Part shown: positions 1-13,450 of the stretch, one piece after another
Position numbering within the stretch: the stretch's first letter is position 1
Layout: every line of letters begins with the position of its first letter
Assembly: GCF_027409185.1 (NCBI RefSeq)
Contig: NC_084463.1
Location: forward strand, 66,139,852-66,203,851
DNA: 64,000 nt
Direction of reading: 5' to 3'
DNA from: Cynocephalus volans
Lineage: Eukaryota; Chordata; Mammalia; Dermoptera; Cynocephalidae
Made by a program: the position numbers and the translations under genes
Notes under the pieces: generated by a model
Seen by the model: only the letters and a program-made list of their open reading frames with translations
The model's database searches: none
Told to the model about the DNA's origin: nothing

Positions 1-1344
1 ACGGGAGACAATGACCGTAACCCGTGAGGGAGAGAAAGCTTTGTTCTTTAAGCATCACGCCCAGTTGTACCTCGGAGTGGAGGGGTGGAAATAATATTGT
101 TTATTTCCCATATTCTGCCTTCCCGTTCAGTTTACTCTTTAAATTCCACACGTTAGTCTTCATCCAGCTGTTTCCACGGGGCACAGTTTCTCCATCTTTG
201 TTTTGGATTTTATTTAGCCTTTTCTTCCCTGTGGAGAAGAGGAAGGTTTCTGGATTCTGTTTTGGGGGGCTTGCTCCCTATGAAAGGTCTGTTATGATGC
301 TGTAGGTGGCAAATGCTGCCCCTGGGAAGGTGTATGAGAGCCAAGGTTGTACTGCTTGTTTTACCCACGTAGGATTTTAGCAAGAGAAACAATCCATTCA
401 CGTAGGGGGCAGCTTTTCCTCCACCTCTTGTTAATGCCCTCCTGTCCCCTCGTCCCCCATGTACCTCCTGGAGATCTAACTTACACACTGTCCTGAGGTT
501 TTTCTACTTGTAACAACATTTCATCAGTCAAGTACATTTGGGAGTGAGGTGATTCATACGGTGATTTTTCCATGTAACTGAAACATTCTTCTTTAAGCAC
601 CTAAACTTTCAACATTGACTTTTTTAAAAAATAAAATATAATAATATAGGCTTCTTTTAAAAATATCAAATAGTGCAGAATTGCATAAAGTGTAAAGTGA
701 AAGTTTCTGTTTCTCACTTTATTCTAACCTAACTTCCAGTACTAGTCACAGTTAATGACTGGTTAAAGAGTTCTTGTACCTGGCATTCTTTTTATTTAAA
801 TCAGATTAACAATATACAGTGTTCTGAAACTTGATTTTTCTACAGGAATCTTTTAACGTTGGCACAAATTATTCTACCTCTCATAAAATTAGCTGCATGA
901 TACCCTACTGCTTAAACAATCTATTGAATCATTATAATACTGACAGACACTCAGGTTGCAAAAGTTAATTTAATGCCATAGTTGAAGAATGTTTTGCATG
1001 CTTATCTAAGAGATTATACAAAGCCAGTGCAGTGGCTGTTAATATGGTGTCTTCCCCCGCCTTGGCCAGTGGGGTGGGCACGTGGTCTATGCTGGGCTGA
1101 TCAGTCTGACATCCTTTTCCGTACACTGTAACTCATACAAGGGTTGCCATGTGGCCCCCAAACAGGACCAGAGTCCGAGATACAGACAACAGGTACAGAA
1201 TGTTATTTCCACCAGCTGCTGTATGAAGTTGGAGCTCCGGGTACCGTCTTGCTCCTTGTTTGGAGAAAAGGTGCATGAAGAATGAAGCCGAGCAGAAAGA
1301 AGCAAAGACAAGCAGGAAAGAGGAAGCATAAAAAGACACACTTC

Positions 1345-1928
1345 TGCAAGTGAAACCATATGAAACTAGTTGAAAACTGATTAAGCTAGCTTAAAATAGG
1401 TCTATTCCTCTATTTTAAGTTGCTTTACAAGTTATCTTGCAGAATGTAAGCTGAGCATGTGCAGAGATATGGGCCTTGCCCTCCAGATGACCTTGGGTAC
1501 CATGGAACCTCAAAATCCTCCACCTACAGAACTGAAGGACTGGATTTGGCCCAACCAATCAGCCCTTTTCCGGGTCATATGACCTGTCTGAGGCCCAACC
1601 AATCATCTCTTGACTCAGCTGATTGGCCCCTGCCTGAGTCACAGGGCCTGACTCAGGTCCAGCCAATCACCGTTTTCCTTGTCATGTGGTCTATACAGGC
1701 CCAGCCAATCGCCAGTCCCTGATCCTTTAAAAACCCGTCCAGCCCTTGGTTCAAGGACAGCATTGCCTCCCGTCCCCCTGCTGGTTGAGCTCACTTTAAA
1801 GCCTTTTATTTTCTCGAAAACTGGTGCCACAGTATTGACTTCTGTGTGCATCTCGCAGTGAGTCCCTGCTCAGTTAACAGCAGCACTGGTCATCCTGGGG
1901 AAGGCTACACCGCAAGTGAGGTCCACAC
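1345..1928 (+). mobile_element. Solitary ERV long terminal repeat with CCAAT-box repeats
   Basis: LTR-like order on the plus strand: an upstream region with four to five CCAAT boxes (CCAACCAATCA, CCAACCAATCA, an inverted GATTGG, CCAGCCAATCA, CCAGCCAATCG at about 1552-1712), a TATA-like CTTTAAAAACC near 1723, then R/U5-like sequence. This resembles class I ERV LTRs. No gag, pol or env sequence follows, so it reads as a solo LTR. Both ends are approximate and no target duplication was identified. Confidence 0.6.
1551..1715 (+). repeat. Tandem CCAAT-containing enhancer-like units in the LTR
   Basis: Units of about 42-65 bp, each starting GCCCAACCAATCA or a variant (GTCCAGCCAATCA, GCCCAGCCAATCG) and ending CTGACTCAG, CTGTCTGAG or CTATACAG. 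They look like the direct-repeat enhancers common in the U3 of class I ERV LTRs and would bind NF-Y if active. Confidence 0.6.
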
Positions 1929-3109
1929 TTGGGCGTCCCAGTTAAGTCGAGCAATATTTTCCCAATTTTGAATTGGGTTTTTGTCACTTGCCCTCAAAAA
2001 GTTCTCACTTAATGTACCAAATTTATCCAAATTTCATGTAAAATCAAAAAGTAGTTCAAAGGGCTTCTGGTCTCTTCTCTGGGATACAGAAAGTTGGTAA
2101 GAGCATTCTTCCCACCCTTACAGTGAAAAAAGAAAAAGCCAGATCAACTTCAAATTCATGACTTGTTTTGTTTCTCATTGTAAACCGGGTTGGGGAGCAG
2201 ACATGGGGTCCAAAATCTCAGGGGAGACAGCCACCTTCAGGGAGAGAGGAGATGGGTGCTCGCTGGCTGGGGGCAGGTGCCAGCAGAAGCTGGCAGGCAG
2301 AGTGTGGGCAGAAGAGGTGAAGAGTCAGAGCAGGCCACGTGCGGGCTGGTGGGACAGTGAGAAACCCTAAAAATCATGGTGTCTTCCTGCACGACCTCCA
2401 CTGGGGCTCACAGAAGAGACTGCGGGGAACCTAAAAAAGAGTCTGCGTGGCCCAGACCTGCAGGAAGGAGATGCACACAGCTCTGCCGGGCCCTTTATCT
2501 CCACCTCTCCTATGGAACCAACGTTTCAATCTGGGGAGAAAATGTCAACAAGCGCTGTTGTCCTTGCACTGGGCTCCGGCGAAAACCCACTGCAGCTGGG
2601 GGAAGGAGACAATAAGAAAAACCAAAACCTACTCCTGAGACGGGGCAGGAGCACCTGCTGGGCGACCCCCACAATTGGGGCAGGGACAGGAGAACTGTGG
2701 GCAGCACATCCCTGAGACCAAGGACACCACGCAGGACTAAGCCTGAGGTTTAATTAGGAAATGAGTACTGTCCTTCCCGCCCCAGCCCCCACCACCAAGC
2801 GAACAAGTTTCAAGCAAGAGGTAAAGGCACACACCAACAGGAGAGGGACAGAAAAGGCACCAGAGCTTGCAGAGACACGAGGAGTGGGGCACACATGCTT
2901 GCAGCTGAGGACTGAGTGGACAGTGCTCTGGCAAACCAACCCCCACCTGAGCACAAGGCATCCCTCCAGGTGTCCCTGCTGTGCCCTGAGGGTAACCATA
3001 GCGACAGCAGAGCTCAAGCCTGGTCCACCCCCAACTAGATTAACTCAAACCCTCCATTGGGGCTCTAGCAAAGGGAGGGCATGCTCATTTCCAGGCATAT
3101 GACTATTTA

Positions 3110-4360
3110 TCTCCATGTCTGTGGTCCTGCAGAAGAGGTCCAGCCTTCAACAACAAAATTATGAGGCAAACACAAGGGCAAGGAAAAAAAAATCAGTCCT
3201 AGAGGGCAAAGATAACAGAGCAAGACTCAGATATGACACACGCATGCTGTTAGAACTATCTGACGGGGAGTTTACGAGAATTGTGACACACGAGTTAAGG
3301 ACTCGCATGCAAAAGGTATGTGAGATGGGAGCACACGTCTCCCTGAGATGGAGACTATAAAATAAAGACACATGGAAATGACAGAAATAAAGAACATGGT
3401 AACAGGTAGAGAATGCTTTCAACAGGCTCACAGCCCTGGATGCTGTAGAGGAAGGAATCAGTGAACCTGCAGGCAGGTCAATAGAAATGACCTAAACTGA
3501 AACACAAAAATATAACTGGGTGAATTTTTTTTTTTTGTCTTTTTGTGACCGGTAAGGGGATCGCAACCCTTGGCGTGGTTTCACCCACACCGTGCTCAGC
3601 CAGTGAGCACACCGGCCATCCCTATATAGGATCCGAACCCGCGGCGGGAGTGCCGCTGCACTCCTAAGCGCTGCACTCTCCTGAGTGCGCCACGGGGCCG
3701 GCCCTAACTGGGTGAATTTTAAAAAGAAAACATTACCAAGTATCCAAGACCTGCAGGTCCATATCAAATTATCTAACATATGCGTGTTTGGGGCCTCAGG
3801 ACGAGAAGGGAAGGGGAACAGGACAAAGAAGTATTTGGGGAAATAATACCTGAGAAATTTCCAAAATAATGACAGACACCAAACCACAGATTTAAGAAGA
3901 CTGGCTAACACCACGGAGCATAAATACACAAACAAATGCACAAACAAACAACACAACAGAAACCACACACAACCACTGAAAACAAAAGACAAACTCTTGA
4001 CGGCAGCCAGAAGGACACGGGCCACGTCTAAAGTGCTAAGAGCATGGGCAGGTGCAGTTGTCAACGCAGAATTCTACACTCAGGGAAAATCTCTCTCAAA
4101 TGAAAGAGACACAGACTGTCTCATGCAGACAAAGCCGACAGACTTCCTTGCCAATAGACCCACATGCAAGAGCTGCTTAAGAAAGTTCTTCAGGCAGAAG
4201 AAATATGTCAGAAATTTAAATCTACACAAAGAAATAGAGCATCAGAAATGAAATAAATGACAGTAAAGTAAAGCATGTTTTTTTCTTATGTGTAATTTCT
4301 CTAAAGCAAAAATAGGAGCGATGTGTTATGCATTTATGGCACATGTAACAATAAAATGTG
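3110..4360 (+). mobile_element. HAL1/L1 ORF1-lineage fragment with a SINE inserted
   Basis: The stretch 3960-4255 follows the 3' part of an old L1/HAL1 element: a GGCAGCCAGAAGGACACGGG stretch, AAAGTGCTAAGAGC, GTCAACGCAGAATTCTACAC, then AAGTTCTTCAGGCAGAAG and an A-rich end. All frames are broken. The 3110-3510 part looks like the same element but is less certain. Family naming is from memory. Confidence 0.5.
3529..3704 (-). mobile_element. tRNA-derived dimeric SINE (CYN-like)
   Basis: Minus-strand SINE of about 176 bp ending in an A tail (a T run on the plus strand). It starts GGGCCGGCCCCGTGGCGCAC, carries A-box-like TGGCGCACTCAG and B-box GGTTCGGATCC, and then a second tRNA-like unit with GGTTGCGATCC. 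A direct repeat of 16 bases (TAACTGGGTGAATTTT) flanks it at 3513-3528 and 3705-3720, a target-site duplication showing retroposition. The head resembles tRNA-Ile-derived SINEs of colugos. Confidence 0.8.
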
Positions 4361-4689
4361 ACAAAAATAGCACAAAGGATACGGGGCAGGAATACTGGTG
4401 AGGGTCCTCACACTACACATAAAGCAGCATAAGGCCACTTGAAGGCAGATTCTGGTGAATTAAATATTCTCAGTGTAAGAGCAGTGACTGAAAAAGGAGG
4501 CATACACAGTAAGTCATTAGAGGAAATAAAGTGGAATGAAAAAGTAGTTCCGAGTGACGTCCCCTCTGAAGTTCTTCCTGCTGTCCCCCCCCCACGTCCT
4601 TGTCAGCTGCTGCCTTCTGGGGACACTTTCAGTATTCGGCATACAACCCCATGCCACATGGAAGGTGGGACAGAACGTCAGTGGTGAGA

Positions 4690-4785
4690 ATGGACGTTGG
4701 GTCAGACAGACGTGGGTTCTTACCCCAGCTCTGCCCTAAGTCTTTAGCTCAGGACCTGGAATATAATGAGTACCCAACACATATA
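4690..4785 (+). repeat. MIR-like fragment
   Basis: GTGGGTTCTTACCCCAGCTC followed by TGCC recalls the MIR core, and a degraded 3' half follows. Weak match. Confidence 0.4.
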
Positions 4786-4918
4786 GGTTATTTATTGCTC
4801 TTATGACATTGTGTCAAATTTATTTTTTGTCTGTCTGTCTCTCCCGCATCCCCTTAGAACGTTCACTCATTGGCAGCAGACTCTGGTAATATTTATAATT
4901 TTATCCTTCTCTTCTAAA

Positions 4919-5049
4919 AGATAAGTAATAGTGTATCTGGAAGATAAGTAATGCTGTTATCTAGAAGGTAAATAGTACTACATGTAGAAAATAAGTAACA
5001 GTGTATCTAGAAGATAAAACTGTACCTAGAAGGTAAGTAGTTCTGTAGT
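4919..5049 (+). repeat. Minisatellite, about 23-bp unit, roughly six diverged copies
   Basis: Imperfect copies of AGATAAGTAATAGTGTATCT with a GGA or AGA ending follow one another: AGATAAGTAATAGTG, AGATAAGTAATGCTG, AGGTAAATAGTAC, AAATAAGTAACAGTG, AGATAAAACTG and AGGTAAGTAG. Each unit carries GGTAAG or GATAAG, which resembles a splice donor. Confidence 0.7.
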
Positions 5050-8000
5050 CAGCTCATAGCAGGTGCTCTCCCAGTTTGTCACATGCATGGGCTGTAGAGG
5101 GATGGGTCCAGTGGACTTTTTCCTGTGACTTCATGATTCTCATTTATATGCCAGAGCTTTGCAATTGCCACTGATTTTCCTAAAAGAGGCATTCATCCTC
5201 TTTTCCTCCCTGGATGTTTCAAACTTATATAGTAACCATCTCAGTGTCATGAATAGCCTCCCTTCAACTAAGGTAGAAGCCCCGTGGTTTGGACGATTGC
5301 AAGGACTTCCAGAGCTGGTAACTCAGGGAACGGAAGAACGGGAAAATCTGTGACCTCAAGTATCTTGTCCTAAATACGAGCGCCTGGTAAAGGCGCTATC
5401 TGAAATCTAAGGCTCACATGTGCACATTCTACAGAACCAGAAGCTGCCAGTCGGTAAAGGGTGGCAAGTACCAAGTGTCGGCCTGCAGGGACAGTGCCAC
5501 CCTGGCTAACAGCCTGGTTCTCTGTGCACGAAGCATCTAAGTTGTGCATTAACAAGGGCACTCCTGGGGCCGAGTAAGGAAGGTTTTCAGCATCCTCTCA
5601 GTGAGGTGAGTCCAGAGTTGCCACCTCTCCCGAATTCCCTGTAGACACTCGAGTAGCTGTTGTGCCTTAAGCACGCCTCATGTCCCTGTTCCCATGCAGT
5701 TCCATCAGAGGTGGCCCTTCGGTTCTCTGTGTGAATGAAGGTTTATCCTGCTGTCCTGGTGGGAGGGACTGCAATCTGTAACCAGGGAGCAGCCTCCTGC
5801 AGGAGAGGACGCCGTGGATTTATAAAAAAGTGGGTGTTCATAATACTTCTTTGATATTAGCAGGGACGAATTTCACTATGTAGATCTTTGAACAACAGGA
5901 CTGAATCCATATATTTATTATAGTACAATTTGGCATGAGAATAAAGGAAAAATAAAGAAAAACAGGTATAACACTTGCGTGCTAGGCTTGATGTCCCAAA
6001 TGGGGAGGAAAACCTGACCCTTACTGGGAAGGCTGAGGTGCAGAGGAGGTGCTAGCATCCATTTCAGCCCTACCTCCCCACCTGGAGATGGATCGCCGTG
6101 ATTTGCAAGGCTTGACTTAAGAGAAATCCATCTTCCTGGCGCATGGGTGCTGTACTGAGGAATGGAAGACAAAAACGTGGATATGTTAGGCTCCAGATCT
6201 TTGACTAAACGATGTGTGGGGGCTGCGCAGGCACTACCCAGCAATTACACAACACTGTTAGGGACGCAGACGTGGTTGTAACCTCAATGCCATGAGCTGG
6301 GTGACACCAGCTCATCACCACTGGGGTAGATTACAGCCAGGAGCAGATGGCAGTCTACCCCTCTTGGTCTTGCAAGAGGGCTCAGCTGACTACCAAGCAC
6401 CGAGCAACACACACCCAGCGGAGCAGCAGCTCTGCTGGTCCTGTGCTAGCTTCTCTGCTTGGAACAGGACAGGTGGCAGCAGCAAGGCAGCTAAACAAGA
6501 TTCATGAGAAGCCAGGAAAAGCCAGTGGAGGAACTCTACGTGACCCACATGCTCAATCTAAAACCTTCCCTCCTCCCAAGACTCCCCTTGCCCCTCCACT
6601 GTGAATTATCACCTCTCTAGAATAATAAAACATCACCCAACCACAACATCCAAGCTAAGACTATTTTCTCAAAGGTCAGCTCTCCACGTCTGAAAGCTCT
6701 CCACCGAATTCAACCAATAGGTACCGAGTAACTACTATGACCCTGCATTTTGCTTGATGTTATGGGAGACAGGAGATAAATAAAGACATCAGTGGTCTCA
6801 CCATTGGAGGCATTTCCAATCTGCTTGGGACCACGAGTGCATTGGACTACGTTCTGTTTCTGGACACAGTGCAGAGCATGTGAAATTCTCCTGAACCATT
6901 CGGGGTGGCAACTGAGACAGCACACGTCTCCCTGAAAGCTTAGAAATTTGCTACGTTCATGCAGCAGCTTCATGAAACATCTGCAAGGTGTTCTTTGCTC
7001 TTTGCGTGGACTGGAAATAGGACCGAGCTCAAGTCTGGCTCTGTGAGTAAGTGACTTAGGGTAAGTTACCGAATATTCGGTGTAAGAGAACAACGTTCAA
7101 CATTCCAGAAGTGTGTTACATACCCACTGTGTGTCTGTGTTCTGCAAATTGGGGTGTACCAGTAAACAAAAGAGATGAGATCTTTGCCCTCATGGAACTC
7201 ACATTATAGTAGGAGAGAGAACGGCATCATAAGGTCAACCACAGAGTACATTAGAAGGTAATGAATGCGATGACGAAAAAGTAAGAAGAGTAAGCGCTCT
7301 GCTCAAAAAGGTAAAAGGAATCTGGGGTGGAGGGGGGACCAGGGTCGAATTACAATACGAAACTGGGTGATCAGGGTAGGTCCTCATCCAGTAGATTCCT
7401 ACTCAAAGAGAGCCTACGCCTCCATCAAAAGACTGGCAATGGGAGTTAAGTTTTAAGTTATTATAAAACTATAATGTTAGGTATGTAGTTATCATTTATT
7501 ATTATTTCTTGCTTGATTTTTAAAAATTAACCAACCACCCATCTGCCAAATTCAGTTGAATATAAAGTTTCTAGTGCTCTGGTCCGTCTTCCCCTCATGC
7601 CCGTTCTCTCTTTTCTTTCTATTTCTGTCCCATCTGTCCTTTCAGATGACAACCAAGCTGCCAGTATGTAATCCAGACAAATTTCCTACAGCAAGTTGCA
7701 GACAATTTAGGTTTTATCAGAGCAGATGTTATTCATTTCCTTAAGGATAGGACACCATAGGGTATAAAGAACACTCTAGTCCTTGTGAATTGATGTTATT
7801 ATCGGGGTTAGTCTTATCCAGGAGAGAGCAAACTGTGGGATGACCTCACTGAAGATTCCAGAATTATGAAAAGATCAATAAATCTGACAAGCCCATTCTT
7901 CCATGCGGTGAGAGAAAGCAAGATAAAATGAAACCGAAAGTTGGAAAAAGCAGCATCAGTCAAAACTGTTTCATCAAAAAGGTAACACTATGACCATCAC

Positions 8001-8884
8001 CTTATCTTAGAATAATGAGAACCAGTCAGCCACACAGTGACCTTATGCAGGAGGCAGGTGCACCTGTCACCATCCAGAACCTCAGGGGCACCCAAGGAAA
8101 GGACGTTTGCTGCTCACAATTCCCTGGCTGGGATGTCTGAGAACTCAATAATCGTATGAAAAATGTCAATGCCTGTATTTTAAATCTAGAGATGGTGTCA
8201 CCAAGCAAACCCTGCAGACCAGCCCTCATATCATACGTGTTTAGCGTGTCTATTCCCAGCCGATCACTGGACTAAACCTTTCATATGTAACAAGAACATC
8301 ATGTTTAAAGCCGTTCACCTCTTCTAAGCCAATAAAGAACCAACAGCCCTAAAATGGTGGTGACTGTGGAGTTTGCTCTTAAAAACGGTTTCACCAAATA
8401 GTGCACTACAACTGCCCCGAACACCCACATTTAAACACCCCGAGCTGTTTAAAACACACTCGGTCATTTACAAGCTCTCCACAGCGAGGGTGCTGCTGGA
8501 GGCACAGAGGATGCAAAGCCAGGACAGCCAGGGTCCCAACCCTGAGGACCCGACTTGAACAGTGTCAGCCCCACTGTGCCATCGATCTCGCCAAGGACTC
8601 CTCTGCTGCCAATGCAGTGGTGACATTTCAGCCTCGGCTTTGACCTCTGTGAAGCCACTGACATTGCTGACCACAGCTTCCTCCTTCTTCAGACTCTTGC
8701 CTTTTACCCAGTTGCTTGAGGACCCTGACAGCTCTCCCGGGTGCGGCACATCTGGCTTCCGGATGTGGCTTTCTCCCCTGGTCCACTCTCCCCAGCATGC
8801 ACACGGTCACTGAGTGGTGTCAGCTCTCCCTCTCAAACACCTCCCGAATCTGTCCCCTTCTCCCCACTCTGCCCCCTCCTGAGC

Positions 8885-9440
8885 TGCCTAGATTGCTGCA
8901 ATGATTTCCTGTCTAGTTCCAGGACTCCACTCTTTGTCACTTCCACAAAGACATATTCCTAAAATGCAACACTGACCCTGTCACTCCTCTGCGTAACAAC
9001 CTCAGCCGGTGTAGAAGTAAAGTCCAAACTGTAGCAGGACATGCTCAGTCCTCCCTGACCTAGCCCGTAAGGACCCTCTGGGGCCACCTCTCACGATCCG
9101 ACCACCCTCTCCTCCCACGTCTCCACACTTCCCAAATACTTTGCACACCCTGGAATACGCCAAATGCTCCTCGCTTCTGGGCCTTTACGCAGGCAGTACT
9201 CTCTGCGTGGCTCAATGTTCCTGCCTTCCCTGCCCAATTCGCTCCAGGTTCTTCCCGTCTCAAGGGAAGCATCATTGTTTCTGACCCTCCCAGGATGGAC
9301 TGGCTGCCGTCTTCCTGAGTGCTCTTGGAACTCCCAGCCACGGTCACCTCCCTTATCACCATTTATTGCTATGATCTCGTCCCGTCTGCCTCCTTTCCCA
9401 GCCTCCCCAAGCAGGAGAGGCAGCGTCACAAAATACACAC
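8885..9440 (+). repeat. LINE-2 fragment
   Basis: Matches the L2 coding 3' region in order: GATTGCTGCAATGATTTCCT, CCCTGTCACTCCTCTGCGTA, AAGTCCAAACT, CCTGACCTAGCCCGTAAGG, GGGCCTTTACGCAGGCAG. Open frames across it are remnants. Runs directly into a MIR. Confidence 0.6.
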
Positions 9441-9645
9441 ACAGAGCCAGACTGCCTGGCTTTGAATCCTGTCCTCCCATCTTACATCTGTGAGACCTTC
9501 CAGCCATTCACTTCAACTCTGTGCCTCTGTTTCCCTGTTCGCAAGACGAGGAGCACCCACCCACAAAGCTGCTGTGAAGTTGGTATGAACCAAGTGTTCT
9601 GAACTGTGCCGGCTCCAGAAAGTGCCAACAAGGGCCTGTGCCATC
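9440..9645 (+). repeat. MIR SINE
   Basis: Good MIR order: AGCCAGACTGCCTGGCTTTG then AATCCTG, CTCTGTGCCTCTGTTTCCC, and a late AGCTGCTGTGAAGTTG segment, corresponding to the MIR core and 3' half. Confidence 0.7.
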
Positions 9646-10409
9646 CCAACCGCTGGTCATCTGTGCACCTGGTGCAATACCCGGCACCTACTGGACGGAC
9701 ACCCAGTGAGGAAACAGTGGCTTTCCTGAGCAAAGTGTTTTGAACAAACGCTTCTGCAATGCAGGCATTCGAAAAAGTGGTTCCACATTCCTCCCCTGCA
9801 CTCTCCACTGGAGCTCACAGAACAACTCCAGTTCCGAGTAACTTGAACACTACCTGCGTTCATTTGCAGCACGGCCCTCACCATGGCTCTGGCGCAATGA
9901 CTTGTAGAGCTCAATCGTTAAAACCACCTCACCCTCTAGTTTTAATTTCCTGAGTGGCAAAAGTGCCAGCCCCGTGCTGAACTACTGGCCCACAGAATTG
10001 CGTGCCCAGTGTGTTCTGGAAATGCTGGCAGGGTTACCCGATGGCGGGACTTTTTCAAGTCCTGCCTCTGCATCCTTGTGCAATGAAGAGTCACTGAGGA
10101 CAGAGTGATCTGTGAGAACCTTTCCAGGGCCAGTGCGAAAGAGGTATGTCGCCTTTGCTCCTGTGCAAGCAGATATCCTCACTTACACCTACCTTGCTGC
10201 CCGAAGACCCAGATGTGCCAGATGCATCACCAGTGAATATGTGAGTTCTTCAAAGAAAAGAGTGACTAAATGAGTAGGAGAGAGAAAGAGAGGAATGTGA
10301 TCGAGGGACTGAGAGTGAAACAGGAGGATGGGCTGACTTCTCTAAGGTGATGACCCTCATGGGGTGTGTGGCTGGAGGGTCACACATCTCAGGATGGGAC
10401 AGGCAGTTC

Positions 10410-10695
10410 CCACACACACACTCAGGCATGTGCACACACTCAGACATGCACACATGTGTGCACACACACCCATACATGCACACATGTGTGCACACACACA
10501 TGCACACACCTGTGTGCACACACTCATACATGCACACATGTGTGCACACACACCCAAACACGCACACGTGTGCACACACACCCATACACGCACACATGTG
10601 TGTACACTCACACATGCACACACGTGTACACACATGTGCACACACATACATGCATACACATGTGCACACACACTCATACATGCATACACATGAGC
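10410..10695 (+). repeat. CA/TG-rich minisatellite with about 30-bp period
   Basis: Repeated units of the form CCCATACATGCACACATGTG then TGCACACACA. Many contain GCACACATGTGTGC, a perfect 14-base palindrome. Because the array avoids stops, every frame on both strands is open; none of these is a gene. Confidence 0.9.
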
Positions 10696-12354
10696 CAGGG
10701 TGCCATGCACATGAGGTTCCATTCTCCATGTCAGGGCTTGGGCTACACTAAATCTGTACCAGGGGACTCTGGCCCTGCAGACTGGGCATCGTTCATCGTC
10801 CCACCCTTAGGGGAACTTGGGGACTTGGGAACTCAGGGAGGCAGGCCCAGGCTCTGGAAGCCCTCTCCTTACCTCCCTGGTCTCCCGGGGCTTCGATCTC
10901 ACTCTGAAGATCCTCTATCACTTCTCCCCTTTCTACCCATAAAGCTGAAGGATTGAGACATGTACTATATTTGAGCAGCTCCTTTCTTGCAAGGAAACTG
11001 GATGCCCACCAGATGTCTGCTCACTAATCTCGTAGCCCTCTGAGGGGCAGGACACCAGGACAGCACAGCCTCCACTTAGCAGCACAGGAGCAGGGCCAGG
11101 CAGGGTGTAGAGATGACTGCAAGGTGGCATGACAGGACGGGTCTAGCAGGACCCGGATGCGTCCACTAGGCAAATAAGCTTTCACGTGTGCCATGAATAA
11201 CTGTGGGGAGCAGTGTTGCCTGCGAACACAATACTGGAGATTTCTAGAAAGCCTCTAGGAAATACATTAAAAGAGACCATTACAAAAATATTCAATTAGG
11301 AGAATAAAAAGGAGGCATCACTTGGATTTGCCGCAGAGCCTTCACAGGGGACCCAGCTGGGGGCTTCCCGCTGCCACCAGTCTTCTGTCCCCGGTGTCCA
11401 TTGGCTTCTTCTCCAGGAAGATCACAAACACTCTCTCTCTTTAACTACAGTTTTGGGTCAGGGAATAAGATCCTGTTTCTCATTCCAAAAAACCCACCGT
11501 CACCGACTCTCAGGACAAAGAATGAGCAGGCATCGGGGGCGGTTCGACACGGGCTGGGACTCAGAGTTCCCGCACAGGAGGCCTGGTTTTCTAGCTTTCG
11601 TCTCAGTTGTTTTCCTTTATTTTTTTTTTTCCTTTCTTTTAGACTCAGCCATTATCCTAGCTTAAGTGTATTATTTACGTTATATGTGCTGTAATGCTCC
11701 TGCTATTGAGAAAACAAGAAAGCGACTGCCGTGGTTCTGTCTGAGATGATTAGTATTTTAACTGGTCCTTCGAAAGACTCCAGGAAAGTGCAGGTGACCG
11801 CCGGCAGCCGCTGTCTGTGGGTTGAGCTTTAGACGGTGATCTGCGGGGCCCCACGCTCCTAGTTCTGCACGGGATGGCCCTGCTGTCCTCATGGACAAAA
11901 AGGACAAGTCATAGTCACGCATGAGTCCTTGCTTCTCCCCAGTGTGGCCTGCCCTCGCCGACCAGCAGCAGGAAGGGAGAAGGCTGCCTGTGCCCAGCAC
12001 ACGAAAGTCACTGCTCGTGTCAGGTATGGCAGCATGGAGAAGCCACAATCCTAGGCTTCCACACGACATGGCCCGCTCCTCTGCCACCCCATCCACTTGC
12101 CAGGGCCACCCTCTCACTCGGGCCGCTCTTAAACTGGCAGCTCCATGTGGGAACCTGGCCACCCTCCTTCACAGACACAGTGGGACGTCCCTTCTCCTAC
12201 TCACATATGGCTATAAAAACTCCACCTTGTATGAGGGGTCTTCACATGTTCATAGGAAGATTCGTGTTCTCTTTTAATTCCATTTTTCTACAAACTTTTA
12301 AAAGTTCCCTCGCATTTGCAGGGGACGTTCTACTTAAAAAACCCTTTTACAGTT

Positions 12355-12445
12355 ATATGAATGAATTATCTCAACAACCAGGTGGCACTGGCCTCATCAC
12401 GTTCTATTTTATAGAAAAACTGAGGTTCAGACAGTATACAAATGT
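12355..12445 (-). repeat. MIR fragment
   Basis: Plus strand reads ATTATCTCAACAACCAGGTG and then ATTTTATAGAAAAACTGAGG then TTCAGACAG, the reverse complement of the MIR 3' half. Confidence 0.5.
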
Positions 12446-12971
12446 CACCATGTCAAAATGTAAATAATGCTCGCATCAGGAATTAAACTCATTCTGGTAC
12501 ATCTTATATCTGATAAGCTCTTGCCCCGCGAGCAGTAAAATTGTTTCTAATAACTTCATAAACACTTTAAAGATCATAGGATATAATTCTGCATTTATTA
12601 CATGATATATAGTGCGGGAGAACAGAATATAAAAGCCTGTGATTGAAATTTTACCTTAAGAGGTATAATAAGCAAACACATAAATGAACAAATAAAGTCT
12701 GGTTGCTAACCTTTAACTCAGAGCATTTTAAAATCTAGGGAACTTCTATAATGAGGTTGTTCACAAAGATCATAAAATTTCAAGCCACATTAAATGTTTA
12801 ATTCGTTTTAATTAGGGATTTTCAGCAAATAACATGGTATACTTATATTTCATGGGGTTTAAGTATAAGGATAGGAGTGTAATGTATGTTGCACTCCTAC
12901 GTATTGCATGTAACACACATAGAATTCAATTTCACTTCCTTCTATGATTTTGTTACAAAGAAAAAGTTTTA

Positions 12972-13450
<479 letters not shown>

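Noticed and set aside
3492-4064. 190-codon minus-strand frame
   Set aside because: It is antisense to a HAL1/L1 remnant and runs through a SINE. The hydrophobic stretches come from T-rich complement of A-rich DNA.
10250-10956. Overlapping open frames of 109-196 codons, His/Cys/Thr-rich, on both strands
   Set aside because: All come from the stop-free CA/TG minisatellite. Equal openness in every frame argues against coding.
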